58,854 nt of DNA from Burkholderiaceae bacterium. Lineage in GTDB: Bacteria; Pseudomonadota; Gammaproteobacteria; Burkholderiales; Burkholderiaceae_C. The notes beneath the pieces are model-generated. The model was not told where the DNA came from and did not search any database. It was given only the letters and a program-made list of their open reading frames with translations. The translations under genes and the position numbers were made by a program. Shown here one piece after another: positions 1 to 8,901 of the stretch; position 1 is the first letter of the stretch, and every line of letters begins with the position of its first letter. The stretch spans positions 1-58,854 of the forward strand of contig JAURWR010000050.1 in assembly GCA_030654805.1 (NCBI GenBank). Reading direction: 5' to 3'.

Positions 1-519
1 TGCATCGTGGCGCCGCCACCGCTGGACGCCTGTCTTGCTGCCGTACCTTATGCCTACCCCTGGTCCCGCCAGGTGGTGGATTACTAGTTTCACAAGCACC
101 CCGGATGGGCCTCCAGTTTTGCGCTGCTGATGCGCAGCGCACCGTGGGTAGAGCCGGCATTGGAGTCTGCCGACTTGCTGGTGCCCCTGCCCCTGTCCAA
201 AGAACGCCTACAGGAGCGCGGCTACAACCAGGCGCACGAACTGGCCTGCGCACTGGATGCATCCAAAGTAGCGCATGGATTGCTGTTACGCATTTTGCAC
301 ACCGCGCCGCAAAGCGCCCTGCCGCGCACCCAGCGCCTGCACAGCGTGCAAGACGCCTTTGCCATCGACCCCCTTCACGCCAGCCGACTCAAAAACAAGC
401 GCGTTGTGCTGGTGGACGATGTCATGACGAGTGGCGCATCGCTGCATGCGGCAGCCCATGCCTTGAGACACGCGGGCGCTGCGCACATCACCGCACTGGT
501 TTTTGCACGCACCGAATAA
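1..519 (+). pseudogene. ComF-family phosphoribosyltransferase, 5' truncated by the window edge and interrupted by an amber codon
   Basis: Frame 1 from base 1 reads as the C-terminal two thirds of a ComF/GntX-type amidophosphoribosyltransferase. Before the stop it has AYPWSRQVVDY; after it, FHKHPGWASSFALLMR and a PRPP-binding loop VVLVDDVMTSGAS near the C-terminus. The family acts in DNA uptake or nucleotide salvage. An in-frame TAG sits at 85-87, exactly where homology continues uninterrupted, and a single C-to-T change from CAG (Gln) would explain it. Translation could restart at ATG 130 and give a 129-residue protein with the PRPP loop but without the N-terminal part. The alternatives are a sequencing error or real decay. 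The N-terminal zinc-ribbon region lies outside the window, so its state is unknown. The gene is followed by trmL after 28 bases. Confidence 0.7.
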
Positions 520-547
520 GAGAGCATCCACAGCGACAATACGGGCC

Positions 548-1018
548 ATGTTCCATATTGTTCTGGTCGAGCCCGAAATCCCCCCCAATACGGGCAACGT
601 CATCCGGTTGGCGGCCAACACCGGTTGCGCGCTGCACCTGATCGAGCCGCTGGGCTTCTCGATGGACGACAAGCTGCTGCAGCGCGCCGGCCTCGACTAC
701 CACGAGCACGCTCGCGTACACCGTCATGTGTCCTGGGATCGATTCGTCGAGGCCATGCAACCCGACCCGTCGCGCTGCTTCGCTTTCACGACAAGAGGCA
801 GGCAGACACCCAGTGCGGTGCAGTGGCAGGCCGGAGACTGGCTGATCTTCGGTTCGGAGACCGCTGGCTTGCCCGAGGCGCTGAGGGCCTCGTTTGCGCC
901 CGACGGGTTGGTGAGGTTGCCGCTGATTCCGGGGCAGCGCAGCCTGAATCTGAGCAACGCGGTTGCCGTCGCGGTGTTCGAGGCCTGGCGGCAGAACGGC
1001 TATGCCGGCGGCGCTTGA
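548..1018 (+). CDS. trmL: tRNA (cytidine/uridine-34 2'-O)-methyltransferase TrmL
   Basis: This 156-residue SPOUT methyltransferase transfers a methyl group from SAM to the ribose of the wobble base of certain tRNA-Leu species, in the cytoplasm. The N-terminus MFHIVLVEPEIPPNTGNVIR is the family hallmark, with the Asn-Thr-Gly-Asn segment. The C-terminal knot motifs are seen as IFGSETAGLP, the glycine-rich SAM loop, followed by LPLIPGQRSLNLSNAVAVAVFEAWR. An upstream in-frame ATG at 503 would add 15 residues unlike the family, so the ATG at 548 is chosen. Length matches the family (about 155 residues). It ends 7 bases before the convergent gpsA stop. Confidence 0.93.
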   Translation: MFHIVLVEPEIPPNTGNVIRLAANTGCALHLIEPLGFSMDDKLLQRAGLDYHEHARVHRHVSWDRFVEAMQPDPSRCFAFTTRGRQTPSAVQWQAGDWLIFGSETAGLPEALRASFAPDGLVRLPLIPGQRSLNLSNAVAVAVFEAWRQNGYAGGA

Positions 1019-1025
1019 TCGCCGA

Positions 1026-2015
1026 TCAACGCTCGGGGCGCGGACCGCGCCCCATCAGCAGCTCGACCCCCTGACTCGGAGTCACGCGCCCTTCCAGCAC
1101 CGCAACAACGGCTGCGGTGATCGGCATGTCGACGCCCAAGGCCTGCGCGCGGCGGAAGACGGTGGCGGCGCTGAATACACCTTCAGCCACATGGCCCAGC
1201 TCTGCAAGGATCTGCGCCAAGGACTTGCCCTGCGCCAGCTGCAGGCCGACGGTGCGATTGCGCGACAGATCGCCGGTGGCGGTCAATACCAAATCGCCCA
1301 GTCCGCTCAAGCCCATGAAGGTTTCCGGACGCGCCCCCAGCGCCGTGCCCAGCCTCACCATTTCGGCCAACCCCCGTGTAATCAACGCCGCCCGGGCGTT
1401 GAAGCCGAGCTGGAGGCCATCGGCCAGGCCGGTGGCGATCGCCATCACGTTCTTGACGGCGCCGCCGACCTCGACGCCGATCGGGTCGTCAGACGTGTAG
1501 ATCCGCAGGTTGTCGCTGTGCAGCAACTCGACCGCCTGATGGCACAAGGCTTGATCCACGCTGGCCGCGACCAGCGCAGTGGGCTGACCTCGGGCTACTT
1601 CCTGGGCAAAGCTCGGGCCCGACAACACGCCGACCCGCCCGCCAGGCCAGGCCCGGGCGGCCACCTCGTGGCCCAGCCAGCCGGTGCCTTTTTGGAAGCC
1701 CTTGCACAGCCAGAAGAGCCCGGGCGCCTGCGGTCCGGCAGGCAAGGCACTCAACACGGCAGCAAGTGCCGACATCGGCGTCGCGACGATCAGCAGACCG
1801 CTGCGCGCGTGCTCGACAGCGGCGTCGAAATCGCTGGTGATCTGCATCGACGTCGGCATTTCGACCGTGTCGAGGTAACGCGTGTTGCGCCTGAGCGCGT
1901 GCATGGCATCGGCTTGCGCGGGATCACGCGCCCACAGCATGGTGGGGTGCCGGGCGGCAACGCTGACCGCCAGTGCGGTGCCCCATGCCCCGGCCCCGAG
2001 CACACTGAGGTTCAC
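1026..2015 (-). CDS. gpsA: Glycerol-3-phosphate dehydrogenase [NAD(P)+]
   Basis: This 329-residue cytosolic enzyme reduces dihydroxyacetone phosphate to sn-glycerol 3-phosphate, the backbone for phospholipids. The N-terminal Rossmann fold is clear from [16 protein letters not shown] (GxGxxG). The catalytic-domain signature [20 protein letters not shown] and the motif [13 protein letters not shown] follow. Length is normal for the family. It is the last gene of the rhodanese-grxC-secB-gpsA run, the same order as yibN-grxC-secB-gpsA in enterobacteria; the 35-base gap to secB supports co-transcription. Confidence 0.96.
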   Translation of the reverse strand: MNLSVLGAGAWGTALAVSVAARHPTMLWARDPAQADAMHALRRNTRYLDTVEMPTSMQITSDFDAAVEHARSGLLIVATPMSALAAVLSALPAGPQAPGLFWLCKGFQKGTGWLGHEVAARAWPGGRVGVLSGPSFAQEVARGQPTALVAASVDQALCHQAVELLHSDNLRIYTSDDPIGVEVGGAVKNVMAIATGLADGLQLGFNARAALITRGLAEMVRLGTALGARPETFMGLSGLGDLVLTATGDLSRNRTVGLQLAQGKSLAQILAELGHVAEGVFSAATVFRRAQALGVDMPITAAVVAVLEGRVTPSQGVELLMGRGPRPER

Positions 2016-2050
2016 TGGCGAGCGCTCGGGTGCCCGGTCAGATCGGACGC

Positions 2051-2536
2051 TCAGTTGGGGAGCGCGCCGCCATTGGCTGCGGACTTCTTGGCAGCTTCCT
2101 CTGCGGCAGCCGCTTTCTGCCCTTCGTACATCGCCTGGAAGTTGACTTCGGTCAGCAGCACCGGCGGGAAGCCGGCGCGGGTGCAGATGTCGGAGACGAT
2201 CGCGCGCAGATACGGATAGACGATGCCCGGGCAGGCGATGCTGACGATCGGCTGCATCTGATCTTTGGGGATGTTGCGGATCTCGAAGATGCCGGCCTGC
2301 TTCGCTTCGAGCAAGAACAGGGTCTTCTCGCCGACCTTGGCCGTCACCGTGACCCGCAGCGTCACTTCGTAGTTGTCAGGGCCGACGGTCTCGGCACCGA
2401 CGCCGATGTTGATATCGACCTGCGGCGGTGTCTGCTCGAGGAAGATGGCAGGCGAATTGGGCTGCTCCAGCGACATGTCCTTGAGGTAGATGCGCTGAAT
2501 GTTGAACACGGGGGAGTTGTTGTCTTCGTCTGCCAT
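2051..2536 (-). CDS. secB: Protein-export chaperone SecB
   Basis: This 161-residue cytosolic tetrameric chaperone holds preproteins unfolded and delivers them to SecA. The core [19 protein letters not shown], the beta-sheet stretch with [12 protein letters not shown], and [11 protein letters not shown] are family signatures. [27 protein letters not shown] is the conserved helix region. The N-terminus [10 protein letters not shown] and an acidic/alanine-rich C-terminal tail are typical. It lies between grxC and gpsA in the conserved order, with a 118-base gap upstream to grxC. Confidence 0.96.
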   Translation of the reverse strand: MADEDNNSPVFNIQRIYLKDMSLEQPNSPAIFLEQTPPQVDINIGVGAETVGPDNYEVTLRVTVTAKVGEKTLFLLEAKQAGIFEIRNIPKDQMQPIVSIACPGIVYPYLRAIVSDICTRAGFPPVLLTEVNFQAMYEGQKAAAAEEAAKKSAANGGALPN

Positions 2537-2654
2537 GAGAGTCTCGGGTGGTTTCTTGATCGGGGGGCCGGAGCCGCTTGCGGCCCGGGATTATGGGGGA
2601 TCGAACCCGCAGGGCCGGCCTCTGCGGAGTGGGACTCGTCGGGTTACGCGGGCT

Positions 2655-2936
2655 TCAATGCCCGGCGAGCAGCGGCATCAAGCCACCACGCTGGTCGAGC
2701 GCGATCAGGTCGTCGCAGCCGCCGATGTGAGCATCGCCGATGAAGATCTGCGGCACCGTGCGACGGCCGGTGCGTTCGACCATCGCGTCCCGCGCGGCGG
2801 GGTCGAGGTCGACCCTCACCTCGTCGATCGTGGCCACGCCGCGCTCCTTGAGCAAGGCCTTGGCACGCAGGCAGTACGGGCACACCTGCGTGGTGTACAT
2901 CGTCACGGTGGCTGGGGTGCTGGTGAGGCGGGACAT
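2655..2936 (-). CDS. grxC: Glutaredoxin 3
   Basis: This small 93-residue thiol-disulfide oxidoreductase uses glutathione to reduce protein disulfides in the cytoplasm. The dithiol active site CPYC is at residues 19-22, followed by the helix RAKALLKERGV. The cis-proline loop TVPQIFIGD and the GSH-binding GGCDDL complete a full thioredoxin fold. Start ATG 2936 leaves about eight more N-terminal residues than E. coli Grx3, so a later start is possible but nothing decides it. It sits 15 bases downstream of the rhodanese gene. Confidence 0.95.
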   Translation of the reverse strand: MSRLTSTPATVTMYTTQVCPYCLRAKALLKERGVATIDEVRVDLDPAARDAMVERTGRRTVPQIFIGDAHIGGCDDLIALDQRGGLMPLLAGH

Positions 2937-2951
2937 GCAGGGCTCGCGGAA

Positions 2952-3362
2952 TCAGACGGAACGCTCGATGGGAAGATTGGCTTCGCGCCAAGCTGCGGTG
3001 CCACCGGCGACCGCTTGCGTGTTTTCGTAGCCGCGCTTGCGCAGCAACCCGACGCCGCGCTGCGCGCGGGCGCCGGTGGGGCACAGCAACAACACCGGCA
3101 CGCCCTTGTTCCTGGGCAGGTCGGTGCTCGTCTCCAGGCTGCCGAACGGAACGCTCTTGGAGCCACCAGCGTGGCCCGTCGCGTATTCGGCCGGTTCGCT
3201 GACATCGACCAGGACGCCCTTTTCGCGGTTGATCAGGTTGACCGCTTCGCTTGGACTGACCCGGCCTCTGCCTGCGCCGCGCGACAGCATGGGCCAAAAC
3301 AGCAGCGCGCCGGATACCAGGGCAGCCGCGAACAGAAACCAGTTGGCGAGGAAGAAGGTCAC
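2952..3362 (-). CDS. Membrane-anchored rhodanese-like protein (YibN type)
   Basis: The chosen GTG start at 3362 gives 136 residues beginning MTFFLANWFLFAAALVSGAL, one N-terminal membrane helix. A single rhodanese domain follows, SPSEAVNLINREKGVLVDV through CPTGARAQRG. The catalytic loop Cys-Pro-Thr-Gly-Ala-Arg is intact, so sulfurtransferase activity is plausible; its substrate is unknown. The frame is open upstream to 3668, but that would run antisense through the gpmA start, so the short start is preferred. First gene of the rhodanese-grxC-secB-gpsA operon; a TATAAT box lies about 42 bases upstream. Confidence 0.88.
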   Translation of the reverse strand: MTFFLANWFLFAAALVSGALLFWPMLSRGAGRGRVSPSEAVNLINREKGVLVDVSEPAEYATGHAGGSKSVPFGSLETSTDLPRNKGVPVLLLCPTGARAQRGVGLLRKRGYENTQAVAGGTAAWREANLPIERSV

Positions 3363-3403
3363 GAAGCGGTCCGGTTGGGTGATGCGATCAGGAAAACCAC
3401 GGA

Positions 3404-3409
3404 TTATAG
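3404..3409 (-). promoter_or_regulatory. Candidate -10 box for the rhodanese-grxC-secB-gpsA operon
   Basis: The minus strand reads a perfect TATAAT in the 105-base divergent spacer between the rhodanese gene and gpmA. Transcription would start near 3397, leaving a leader of about 35 bases before the GTG at 3362. No good -35 hexamer is visible at 16-18 bases, so the assignment rests on the -10 match and position only. Confidence 0.4.
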
Positions 3410-3467
3410 AATTTGAGGGTTTCCCCGATATCGGGCTCTTCCGCAACCTCCGAGCACCTGCCAACCC

Positions 3468-4163
3468 ATGTACCAACTCGTGTTGATCCGCCACGGACAA
3501 TCTACCTGGAATCTTGAAAACCGCTTCACCGGCTGGGTCGACGTCGAACTGACGCCGCTCGGCGTGGCCCAGGCGCAAGCCGCTGGTCGGCGGCTCAAGG
3601 CGCAGGGGTTCGACTTCGACCTCGCCTACACCTCGGTGCTGAAGCGTGCCGTGTGGACGCTGTGGCACACGCTGGATCAGCTCGACCGGACCTGGCTGCC
3701 GGTGGTGAACTCATGGCGCCTCAACGAGCGCCACTACGGCGCGCTGGAAGGGCTGAACAAGGCCGAAACCGCGAAGAAGTACGGCGACGCACAGGTGCTG
3801 CAATGGCGTCGCAGCTACGACACCCCGCCACCCGCACTCGACCCGGCCGACCCGCGCTGCGAGCGCTCTGACCGGCGTTACGCCGGCCTGAAAGCCGGCG
3901 AAGTCCCGCTGACCGAGTGCCTGAAGGACACGGTGGCGCGGGTGCTGCCATGCTGGAACGAATCCATCGTGCCGTCGATCGCTGCGGGCAAGCGGGTGAT
4001 CGTCGCCGCACATGGCAACAGCATCCGTGCACTGATGAAACACCTGGACAACATCTCCGACGACGACATCGTCGGCCTGGAAATCCCGAACGGCGTGCCG
4101 ATCGTCTACGAGCTCGATGCGCAGTTCCGGCCCCTCAGCCGGCGCTTTCTCGAAACCGATTGA
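3468..4163 (+). CDS. gpmA: 2,3-bisphosphoglycerate-dependent phosphoglycerate mutase
   Basis: This 231-residue glycolytic enzyme interconverts 3- and 2-phosphoglycerate through a phosphohistidine. [18 protein letters not shown] places the phosphorylated histidine at His9. The second catalytic histidine is in AAHGNS near residue 182, and the acid/base glutamate is in LNERHYG. The C-terminus [13 protein letters not shown] is the family signature. It is divergent from the rhodanese operon and ends 15 bases before the convergent acyltransferase gene. Gln in place of Glu after RHG is seen in many bacterial homologues and is not a defect. Confidence 0.96.
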   Translation: MYQLVLIRHGQSTWNLENRFTGWVDVELTPLGVAQAQAAGRRLKAQGFDFDLAYTSVLKRAVWTLWHTLDQLDRTWLPVVNSWRLNERHYGALEGLNKAETAKKYGDAQVLQWRRSYDTPPPALDPADPRCERSDRRYAGLKAGEVPLTECLKDTVARVLPCWNESIVPSIAAGKRVIVAAHGNSIRALMKHLDNISDDDIVGLEIPNGVPIVYELDAQFRPLSRRFLETD

Positions 4164-4178
4164 GGCCCTGACGCCGGC

Positions 4179-4970
4179 TCAAACGGTCGGCGTCATCGCA
4201 GACAACTGCGCGGCGATATCGGCCGCGAGGCGCGCCGCCAGTGCACGGCGATCCGCATGTCCGCTGGGATGCACAGGCAGAAAGCTCACCTGGGCCGTGA
4301 GGCCGTCGGTCGACGCGACCGCCCACAGCGACTGCATCAGCGTCGTGTCTCCGATGTACGCGGCGGCGGCGCTGACCGGCTCTCGCGCATCGGAAAACCG
4401 CAGCGCGATCGGCTGCACCGGCATTTCCGCAACGATCGCTGCCTGCAACAGGTTGGCGTGGAACGGCAGCACGCCATGGCCATCGCTGGTCGTGCCCTCG
4501 GGGAACACCGCGACCTGCTCACCTGCCTTCAGCGCCTCGGCGACCAGGTGCAGCACACGCAGCGCATCACGCGTGCGCGTGCGCTCGATGAACAGCGTGC
4601 CGCCGCAGGCCGTCAGCCAGCCGAGCAGAGGCCACGCACGGATATCGGCCTTCGACACGAAGCGAACCGGCTGAACCGCATTGATCGCGAGGATGTCGAT
4701 CCACGACACATGGTTGGCGACGAACAGGGTCGCGCCCGCCGAGGGCATGCCGGACACACGCAACCCGATACCCAGCACCCTCAGCGCCCGGGCCGACCAG
4801 CGGCCCACATGCGCCATCCGCTGCGGCGCGTCGATGAATGGGAACACCAGCGCGCAGATCAGCATCCCGCGCAGCACGTGCAGACCGCAGCGCAGCAGCC
4901 GAAGAACAGCCCGCAAGCCGCCCGCGCTCAAAGTGCTTCGTAGGCCACGTGTCCGGAGACCAGGGTGCAC
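4179..4970 (-). CDS. Lysophospholipid (1-acyl-glycerol-3-phosphate) acyltransferase, PlsC family
   Basis: An acyltransferase of the PlsC superfamily, probably adding an acyl chain to lysophosphatidic acid at the inner membrane. The H(x)4D motif is in NHVSWID (His87, Asp92 from the GTG start), the FPEGTT substrate-binding motif near residue 155, and an N-terminal hydrophobic helix VLRGMLICALVFPF precedes them. The GTG at 4970 gives 263 residues; a TTG at 4931 that overlaps the pyrC' stop by four bases (TTGA) gives 250 residues and fits family N-termini better. Neither has a strong ribosome site. Several PlsC paralogues are usual in this group, so the exact substrate is open. Confidence 0.88.
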   Translation of the reverse strand: MHPGLRTRGLRSTLSAGGLRAVLRLLRCGLHVLRGMLICALVFPFIDAPQRMAHVGRWSARALRVLGIGLRVSGMPSAGATLFVANHVSWIDILAINAVQPVRFVSKADIRAWPLLGWLTACGGTLFIERTRTRDALRVLHLVAEALKAGEQVAVFPEGTTSDGHGVLPFHANLLQAAIVAEMPVQPIALRFSDAREPVSAAAAYIGDTTLMQSLWAVASTDGLTAQVSFLPVHPSGHADRRALAARLAADIAAQLSAMTPTV

Positions 4971-6223
4971 TTCACGCGACCCGGCAATTCGTGACCGGTG
5001 AACGGCGTGTGCTTGCCCTGGCTCTTCAGCGCATCCGGGCGGACCTGCCAGTATTCGGCCGGGTCGAACAGGCAGACGTCGGCCACGCCGCCTTCGACCA
5101 ATTGGCCCGCACTCGACGCCAATGAGCCAAGCGCGTCGCCCAGCACCCGCACCGGCGCGATCGTGATGGTCGCCAGCGTGCGTGCCAGCTCGTGGCCGGA
5201 CTGCTCACCCCATTTCAACGCGAGCCCGAGCAACAGTTCGAGACCGGTGGCGCCCGGCTCGGCCTCGGCGAACGGCAGCGTCTTCGCATCCTCGTCGACC
5301 GGTGTGTGGTCGCTGACCAGCGCGTCGATGGTGCCGTCGGCCAGCCCGGCGCGCAACGCGTCGCGGTCGCGCTCCTGGCGCAGCGGCGGCGTCAGGCGCA
5401 TCGCGGCGTTGAAGTAGCCGATGTCGACGTCGATCAGGTGCAGGTGGTTGATGCTGACATCGCAGGTGATCGGCAGCCCTTCGGCCTTGGCGCGGCGGAC
5501 CAGCTCGACCCCCGCCGCGCTGCTGAGGCGGCAGATGTGCACCCGTGCGCGGGTGTCGCGCACCAGCTCGAACAGGGTGTTCAGCGCGATCGTCTCGGCA
5601 ATCACCGGCACGCCGGTCAGGCCCATGCGGGTGGCCAGCGCGCCCTTGGCGGCCACGCCGTTGCCGAGGTAGCCGTCCTGCGCGCGCAGCCAGGTCGTGT
5701 AGCCGAAGGTCGACGCGTATTGCAGCGCGCGGTGCAGCACCAGCGTGTCTTTGATCGCCACCTCGGCATGCGAGAAACCGACGCAGCCTGCCTCGGTCAG
5801 CTCGGCCATCTCGGTCAGCACCTCACCGCCCAGACCACGCGTCAGCGCGCCCAGCGGGTACAGGTGAGACTGGTTCAGGTTGCGCGCGCGGAACTTCAAC
5901 ATCTCGACCAGGCCCGGCTCGTCGAGCGGCGGATCGGTGTCGGGCAGGCAGACCAGGCTGGTCACGCCGCCAGCGACCGCCGCCGACATCTCGGACTCGA
6001 GCATGCCTTCGTGTTCATGACCGGGTTCGCGCAGCCGCACCGCCAGGTCGACGAGTCCCGGCGCGACGACCTGGCCGCTGGCATCGATGGTGCGGTTGGG
6101 GTGGAAGTCGGCGCTGACCTGGCCGATGCGCACGATGCGGCCGGCCGCGATCGCCACGTCGGCGCGCTCGTCGCGGCCGGAGGCAGGGTCGATCACGCGA
6201 CCGTTCTGGATCAGGATCTTCAT
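4928..6223 (-). CDS. pyrC': Dihydroorotase-like protein PyrC' (catalytically degenerate, ATCase-associated)
   Basis: 431 residues of the type I dihydroorotase fold, starting MKILIQNGRVIDPASG. The zinc-binding HxH that should occur at residues 61 and 63 is replaced: the text reads GLVDLAVRLREPG, with Ala61 and Arg63. Later landmarks such as SDHTPVDEDAK remain. In Pseudomonas, an inactive dihydroorotase homologue encoded next to pyrB is needed for assembly of the aspartate carbamoyltransferase dodecamer; the same role is inferred here because the gene directly follows pyrB (76 bases). An HxH-containing PyrC is encoded at 52393-53424. Upstream in-frame codons to 6319 would overlap pyrB and are rejected. 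Confidence 0.92.
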   Translation of the reverse strand: MKILIQNGRVIDPASGRDERADVAIAAGRIVRIGQVSADFHPNRTIDASGQVVAPGLVDLAVRLREPGHEHEGMLESEMSAAVAGGVTSLVCLPDTDPPLDEPGLVEMLKFRARNLNQSHLYPLGALTRGLGGEVLTEMAELTEAGCVGFSHAEVAIKDTLVLHRALQYASTFGYTTWLRAQDGYLGNGVAAKGALATRMGLTGVPVIAETIALNTLFELVRDTRARVHICRLSSAAGVELVRRAKAEGLPITCDVSINHLHLIDVDIGYFNAAMRLTPPLRQERDRDALRAGLADGTIDALVSDHTPVDEDAKTLPFAEAEPGATGLELLLGLALKWGEQSGHELARTLATITIAPVRVLGDALGSLASSAGQLVEGGVADVCLFDPAEYWQVRPDALKSQGKHTPFTGHELPGRVKCTLVSGHVAYEAL

Positions 6224-6299
6224 GTCGCCCTCCGACGAGCAGCGTCCAGGAGGGCGGCGCCTCCCTGGCAGGGCAGCGAACGAACGTGAGCGTGGGGGC

Positions 6300-7250
6300 T
6301 CATGCGGAGTTGCCCGCAATGGTCGACATCACCGCCATCCGCACCGCGATGCCGAAGGTCACCTGCGGCAGGATCACGCTCTGCGCTCCATCCGCCACGC
6401 GGGAGTCGATCTCGACACCACGGTTGATCGGCCCCGGGTGCATCACGATCGCATCGGGCTTGGCCAGCGCGAGCTTCTCTTGCGTCAGCCCGTAGTTCTT
6501 GAAGAATTCGCCGGCGCTCGGCAGCATCGCACCGCTCATCCGCTCGTTCTGCAACCGCAGCATGATGATCACGTCGGCGCCGCGGATGCCTTCGGCCATG
6601 TCGTGACAGACGCGCACGCCCATCTCGCGCAGGTCGCCCGGCACCAGCGTCTTCGGCCCGACCGCGCGCACCTCGGGCACGCCCAGCGTGGTCAGCGCAT
6701 GGATGTCGGAGCGCGCCACGCGCGAGTGCACGATGTCGCCGACGATCGCCACCGTCAGGTTGGTGAAGTCCTTCTTGTAGTGGCGGATCGTGTACATGTC
6801 GAGCAGGCCCTGCGTCGGGTGCGCATGGCGGCCGTCGCCAGCGTTCACCACATGGACATGCGGCGCACAGTGCTGCGCGATCAGGTACGGCGCGCCGCTC
6901 TGGCTGTGCCGCACGACGAACATGTCGGCGTGCATCGCGCTCAGGTTGGCGATGGTGTCGAGCAGGCTCTCGCCCTTGGCGGCACTCGATCGCGCAATGT
7001 CGAGGTTGATCACGTCGGCGCTCAGACGCTTGGCGGCGATCTCGAAGGTGGTGCGGGTGCGGGTGCTGTTCTCGAAGAACAGGTTGAACACGCTCTTGCC
7101 GCGCAGCAGCGGCACCTTCTTGACCTCGCGGTCGTTGACGCTCAGAAAGGTGCCGGCGGTGTCGAGAATCTGGTGGATCAGCGCACGCGGCAGGCCTTCG
7201 ATCGACAGCAGGTGGATCAGCTCGCCATGCTTGTTGAGCTGCGGGTTCAT
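6300..7250 (-). CDS. pyrB: Aspartate carbamoyltransferase catalytic chain
   Basis: 316 residues catalysing carbamoyl phosphate + aspartate to carbamoyl aspartate, the first committed step of pyrimidine synthesis. The carbamoyl-phosphate loop [13 protein letters not shown], the lysine-containing [12 protein letters not shown], the histidine-rich [13 protein letters not shown], and the aspartate-binding [11 protein letters not shown] are all present. No pyrI regulatory subunit is seen; the neighbouring PyrC' fits the class A (dodecameric) ATCase arrangement. A ribosome site GAGGGG lies about 7 bases before ATG 7250. The spacer to pyrR is 106 bases and rich in hairpins. Confidence 0.97.
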   Translation of the reverse strand: MNPQLNKHGELIHLLSIEGLPRALIHQILDTAGTFLSVNDREVKKVPLLRGKSVFNLFFENSTRTRTTFEIAAKRLSADVINLDIARSSAAKGESLLDTIANLSAMHADMFVVRHSQSGAPYLIAQHCAPHVHVVNAGDGRHAHPTQGLLDMYTIRHYKKDFTNLTVAIVGDIVHSRVARSDIHALTTLGVPEVRAVGPKTLVPGDLREMGVRVCHDMAEGIRGADVIIMLRLQNERMSGAMLPSAGEFFKNYGLTQEKLALAKPDAIVMHPGPINRGVEIDSRVADGAQSVILPQVTFGIAVRMAVMSTIAGNSA

Positions 7251-7282
7251 GTCAGCCCCTCGCCCGATGGGTACATCGGACG

Positions 7283-7339
7283 GTCCCCCGAGGGGACGCG
7301 GGCCGGCTTGGGAACGGCCCGGCGCTCGTCCCGCCGGGC
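7283..7339. repeat. Cluster of GC-rich hairpins in the pyrR-pyrB spacer
   Basis: The 106-base spacer holds at least two perfect inverted repeats: GTCCCC/GGGGAC at 7283-7288 and 7292-7297 (3-base loop), and GCCCGGCG/CGCCGGGC at 7317-7324 and 7332-7339 (7-base loop). A weaker CGGGCC/GGCCCG pair lies between them. In the minus-strand mRNA they would fold between pyrR and pyrB. There is no U-run after them, so a classical attenuator is not supported; they may be a dispersed repeat or an mRNA-stability element. Confidence 0.5.
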
Positions 7340-7356
7340 GCTTGCCGCCACGGGTC

Positions 7357-7860
7357 TCATGCTCGCTCCCGAATGTCGAAGCTGAAGCGGCCCGCGTCGT
7401 CGCGCACCAGCGACAGCCGCTGTGCCGCCGGCAGCGTGATGCGGGCGGCGGCGTAGGCGGCGTGGATCGGCAACTCGCGCCCGCCGCGGTCGACCAGCAC
7501 CGCCAACGTCACACTGGCCGGCCGGCCGAAATCGAACAGCTCGTTGATGACCGCGCGGATCGTGCGGCCCGTGAACAGCACGTCGTCGATCAGCACGATG
7601 TGACGACCTTCGATCTCGAACGGCAACCGCGTGTGGTCGGCGCCGGCCGTCATGCCGCGCGATCCGAAATCGTCCCGGTGCAGCGCGCTGGAGATCACGC
7701 CGAACTCGCCTTCGAGTTGCAGGTCACGCTGCAGGCGCTCGGCCAGCCAGGCACCGCCCGACCAGATACCGACCAGCACGGTGTTCGGCCGCAGCAGACC
7801 ACGCACACCGGCAAGCAGATCGCCGTACGACGCTTCGGCGTCGAGTTGCAGAGAACTCAT
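7357..7860 (-). CDS. pyrR: PyrR bifunctional pyrimidine regulator / uracil phosphoribosyltransferase homologue
   Basis: 167 residues of the type I phosphoribosyltransferase fold. The PRPP-binding motif is [15 protein letters not shown] near residue 95; SALHRDDF and the C-terminal strand [18 protein letters not shown] fit the PyrR family. In Gram-positives PyrR binds pyr mRNA; in Pseudomonas the pyrR-pyrB-pyrC' operon is regulated differently, and no PyrR-binding anti-antiterminator is recognisable here. It overlaps the ruvX stop by four bases (ATGA), so it is translationally coupled to ruvX. Confidence 0.92.
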   Translation of the reverse strand: MSSLQLDAEASYGDLLAGVRGLLRPNTVLVGIWSGGAWLAERLQRDLQLEGEFGVISSALHRDDFGSRGMTAGADHTRLPFEIEGRHIVLIDDVLFTGRTIRAVINELFDFGRPASVTLAVLVDRGGRELPIHAAYAAARITLPAAQRLSLVRDDAGRFSFDIRERA

Positions 7861-8297
7861 TCGGATTCACTCCGCAGGTACTGTTCCAGGATCAATGCCG
7901 CCGAAGCGGCATCGAGGTCACTCGCGCCGCCCGCATGGGCCTCGGTTGTCGTATAGCGTTCGTCGACCTCGTGCACTTCGAGCCGATGCCGGCCATGCAG
8001 CTGGCGCGCGAAACGACGTGCCCGCACTGTGTTCTCGTGCTCGGCGCCGTCGGGGTGAAACGGCACACCGACGACCAGCGCGTCGGGCTGCCATTCGTCG
8101 ACCAGACGCGCGATGGCGGCGAAGCGCGCTTCGCCGGTTGTCGCGACTGTGCGCAGCGGCTGGGCGGTCCGAGTCAGGGTGTTGCCGCTCGCGACGCCGA
8201 CGCGCCGCAGACCGAAGTCGAACGCGAGAAAAGTGCGTACACGATGCGCGTCGCCGCCGGTCGGCACGGTCGGCAGGCTGCTGCGGACTTCAGGCAT
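7857..8297 (-). CDS. ruvX: Putative pre-16S rRNA nuclease YqgF/RuvX
   Basis: 146 residues with an RNase H-like fold. The first strand [17 protein letters not shown] carries the catalytic aspartate; [10 protein letters not shown] and the [11 protein letters not shown] acidic motif follow, and [16 protein letters not shown] ends the protein. YqgF homologues process the 5' end of 16S rRNA. Start ATG 8297 (MPEVRSS) overlaps the algH stop by 8 bases; the frame is open further upstream to 8408 but this would run through algH. The algH-ruvX-pyrR-pyrB-pyrC' order is the same as in pseudomonads. Confidence 0.92.
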   Translation of the reverse strand: MPEVRSSLPTVPTGGDAHRVRTFLAFDFGLRRVGVASGNTLTRTAQPLRTVATTGEARFAAIARLVDEWQPDALVVGVPFHPDGAEHENTVRARRFARQLHGRHRLEVHEVDERYTTTEAHAGGASDLDAASAALILEQYLRSESE

Positions 8298-8868
8298 GCC
8301 CGGCATCGGAGCTGAGCATGGCGGGGTCGATTCCCAGCAGGGACAGCGCCTTGTCGTAACGCTGCTCGACCGGCGTGTTGAAGATGATCTCGGGCTCCGC
8401 CTCGACATTGATCCAGGTGTTGCGGCCCATCTCGTCTTCGAGCTGGCCGGCGCCCCATCCGCTGTAGCCCAGCGTGACCAGGATCTTCGTCGGTCCGGTG
8501 CCGCTGGCCAGCGCTTCGAGCACGTCCTTGCTGGTCGTCATTTCCAGGCCGCCGGGAATCCGCAGCGACGAGTTGAAGCGAGCCGCTTCGTCGTCCAGCT
8601 GCTCGTGCAGCACGAAACCGCGCTCGGTCTGCACCGGCCCGCCATAGTAGACCGGCGACTCCGCGAGATCGACGCGATCGAGCTCGAGATCGACCTTTTC
8701 AAACAGGCTCTTCAGCTTGATGTCGATCGGCTTGTTGATCACCAGGCCGAGCGCACCCTTGTCGGTGTGCTCGCACAGGTAGATCACGGTGCCCGCGAAC
8801 GTGTCGCCGGCGATGCCCGGCATCGCGATCAGGAACTGGTTGGTCAAGTTGATGCCGCCGGAACTCAT
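8290..8868 (-). CDS. YqgE/AlgH family protein
   Basis: 192 residues, UPF0301/AlgH family. The N-terminus [20 protein letters not shown], the central [15 protein letters not shown] and [14 protein letters not shown] are family signatures. In Pseudomonas AlgH influences alginate production, but the molecular function is unknown, so no role is assigned. It is the first gene of the minus-strand algH-ruvX-pyrR-pyrB-pyrC'-plsC run and is divergent from the photolyase gene; the 33-base gap between the two start codons must hold or overlap both promoters. Confidence 0.93.
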   Translation of the reverse strand: MSSGGINLTNQFLIAMPGIAGDTFAGTVIYLCEHTDKGALGLVINKPIDIKLKSLFEKVDLELDRVDLAESPVYYGGPVQTERGFVLHEQLDDEAARFNSSLRIPGGLEMTTSKDVLEALASGTGPTKILVTLGYSGWGAGQLEDEMGRNTWINVEAEPEIIFNTPVEQRYDKALSLLGIDPAMLSSDAGHA

Positions 8869-8901
8869 TGCCGCATTTTATTCCTGCGGCACACTCTTCG
8901 G

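Noticed and set aside
8113-8901. N-terminal extension of the photolyase frame by about 260 residues
   Set aside because: It is the antisense of ruvX and algH; the photolyase domain starts at 8902.
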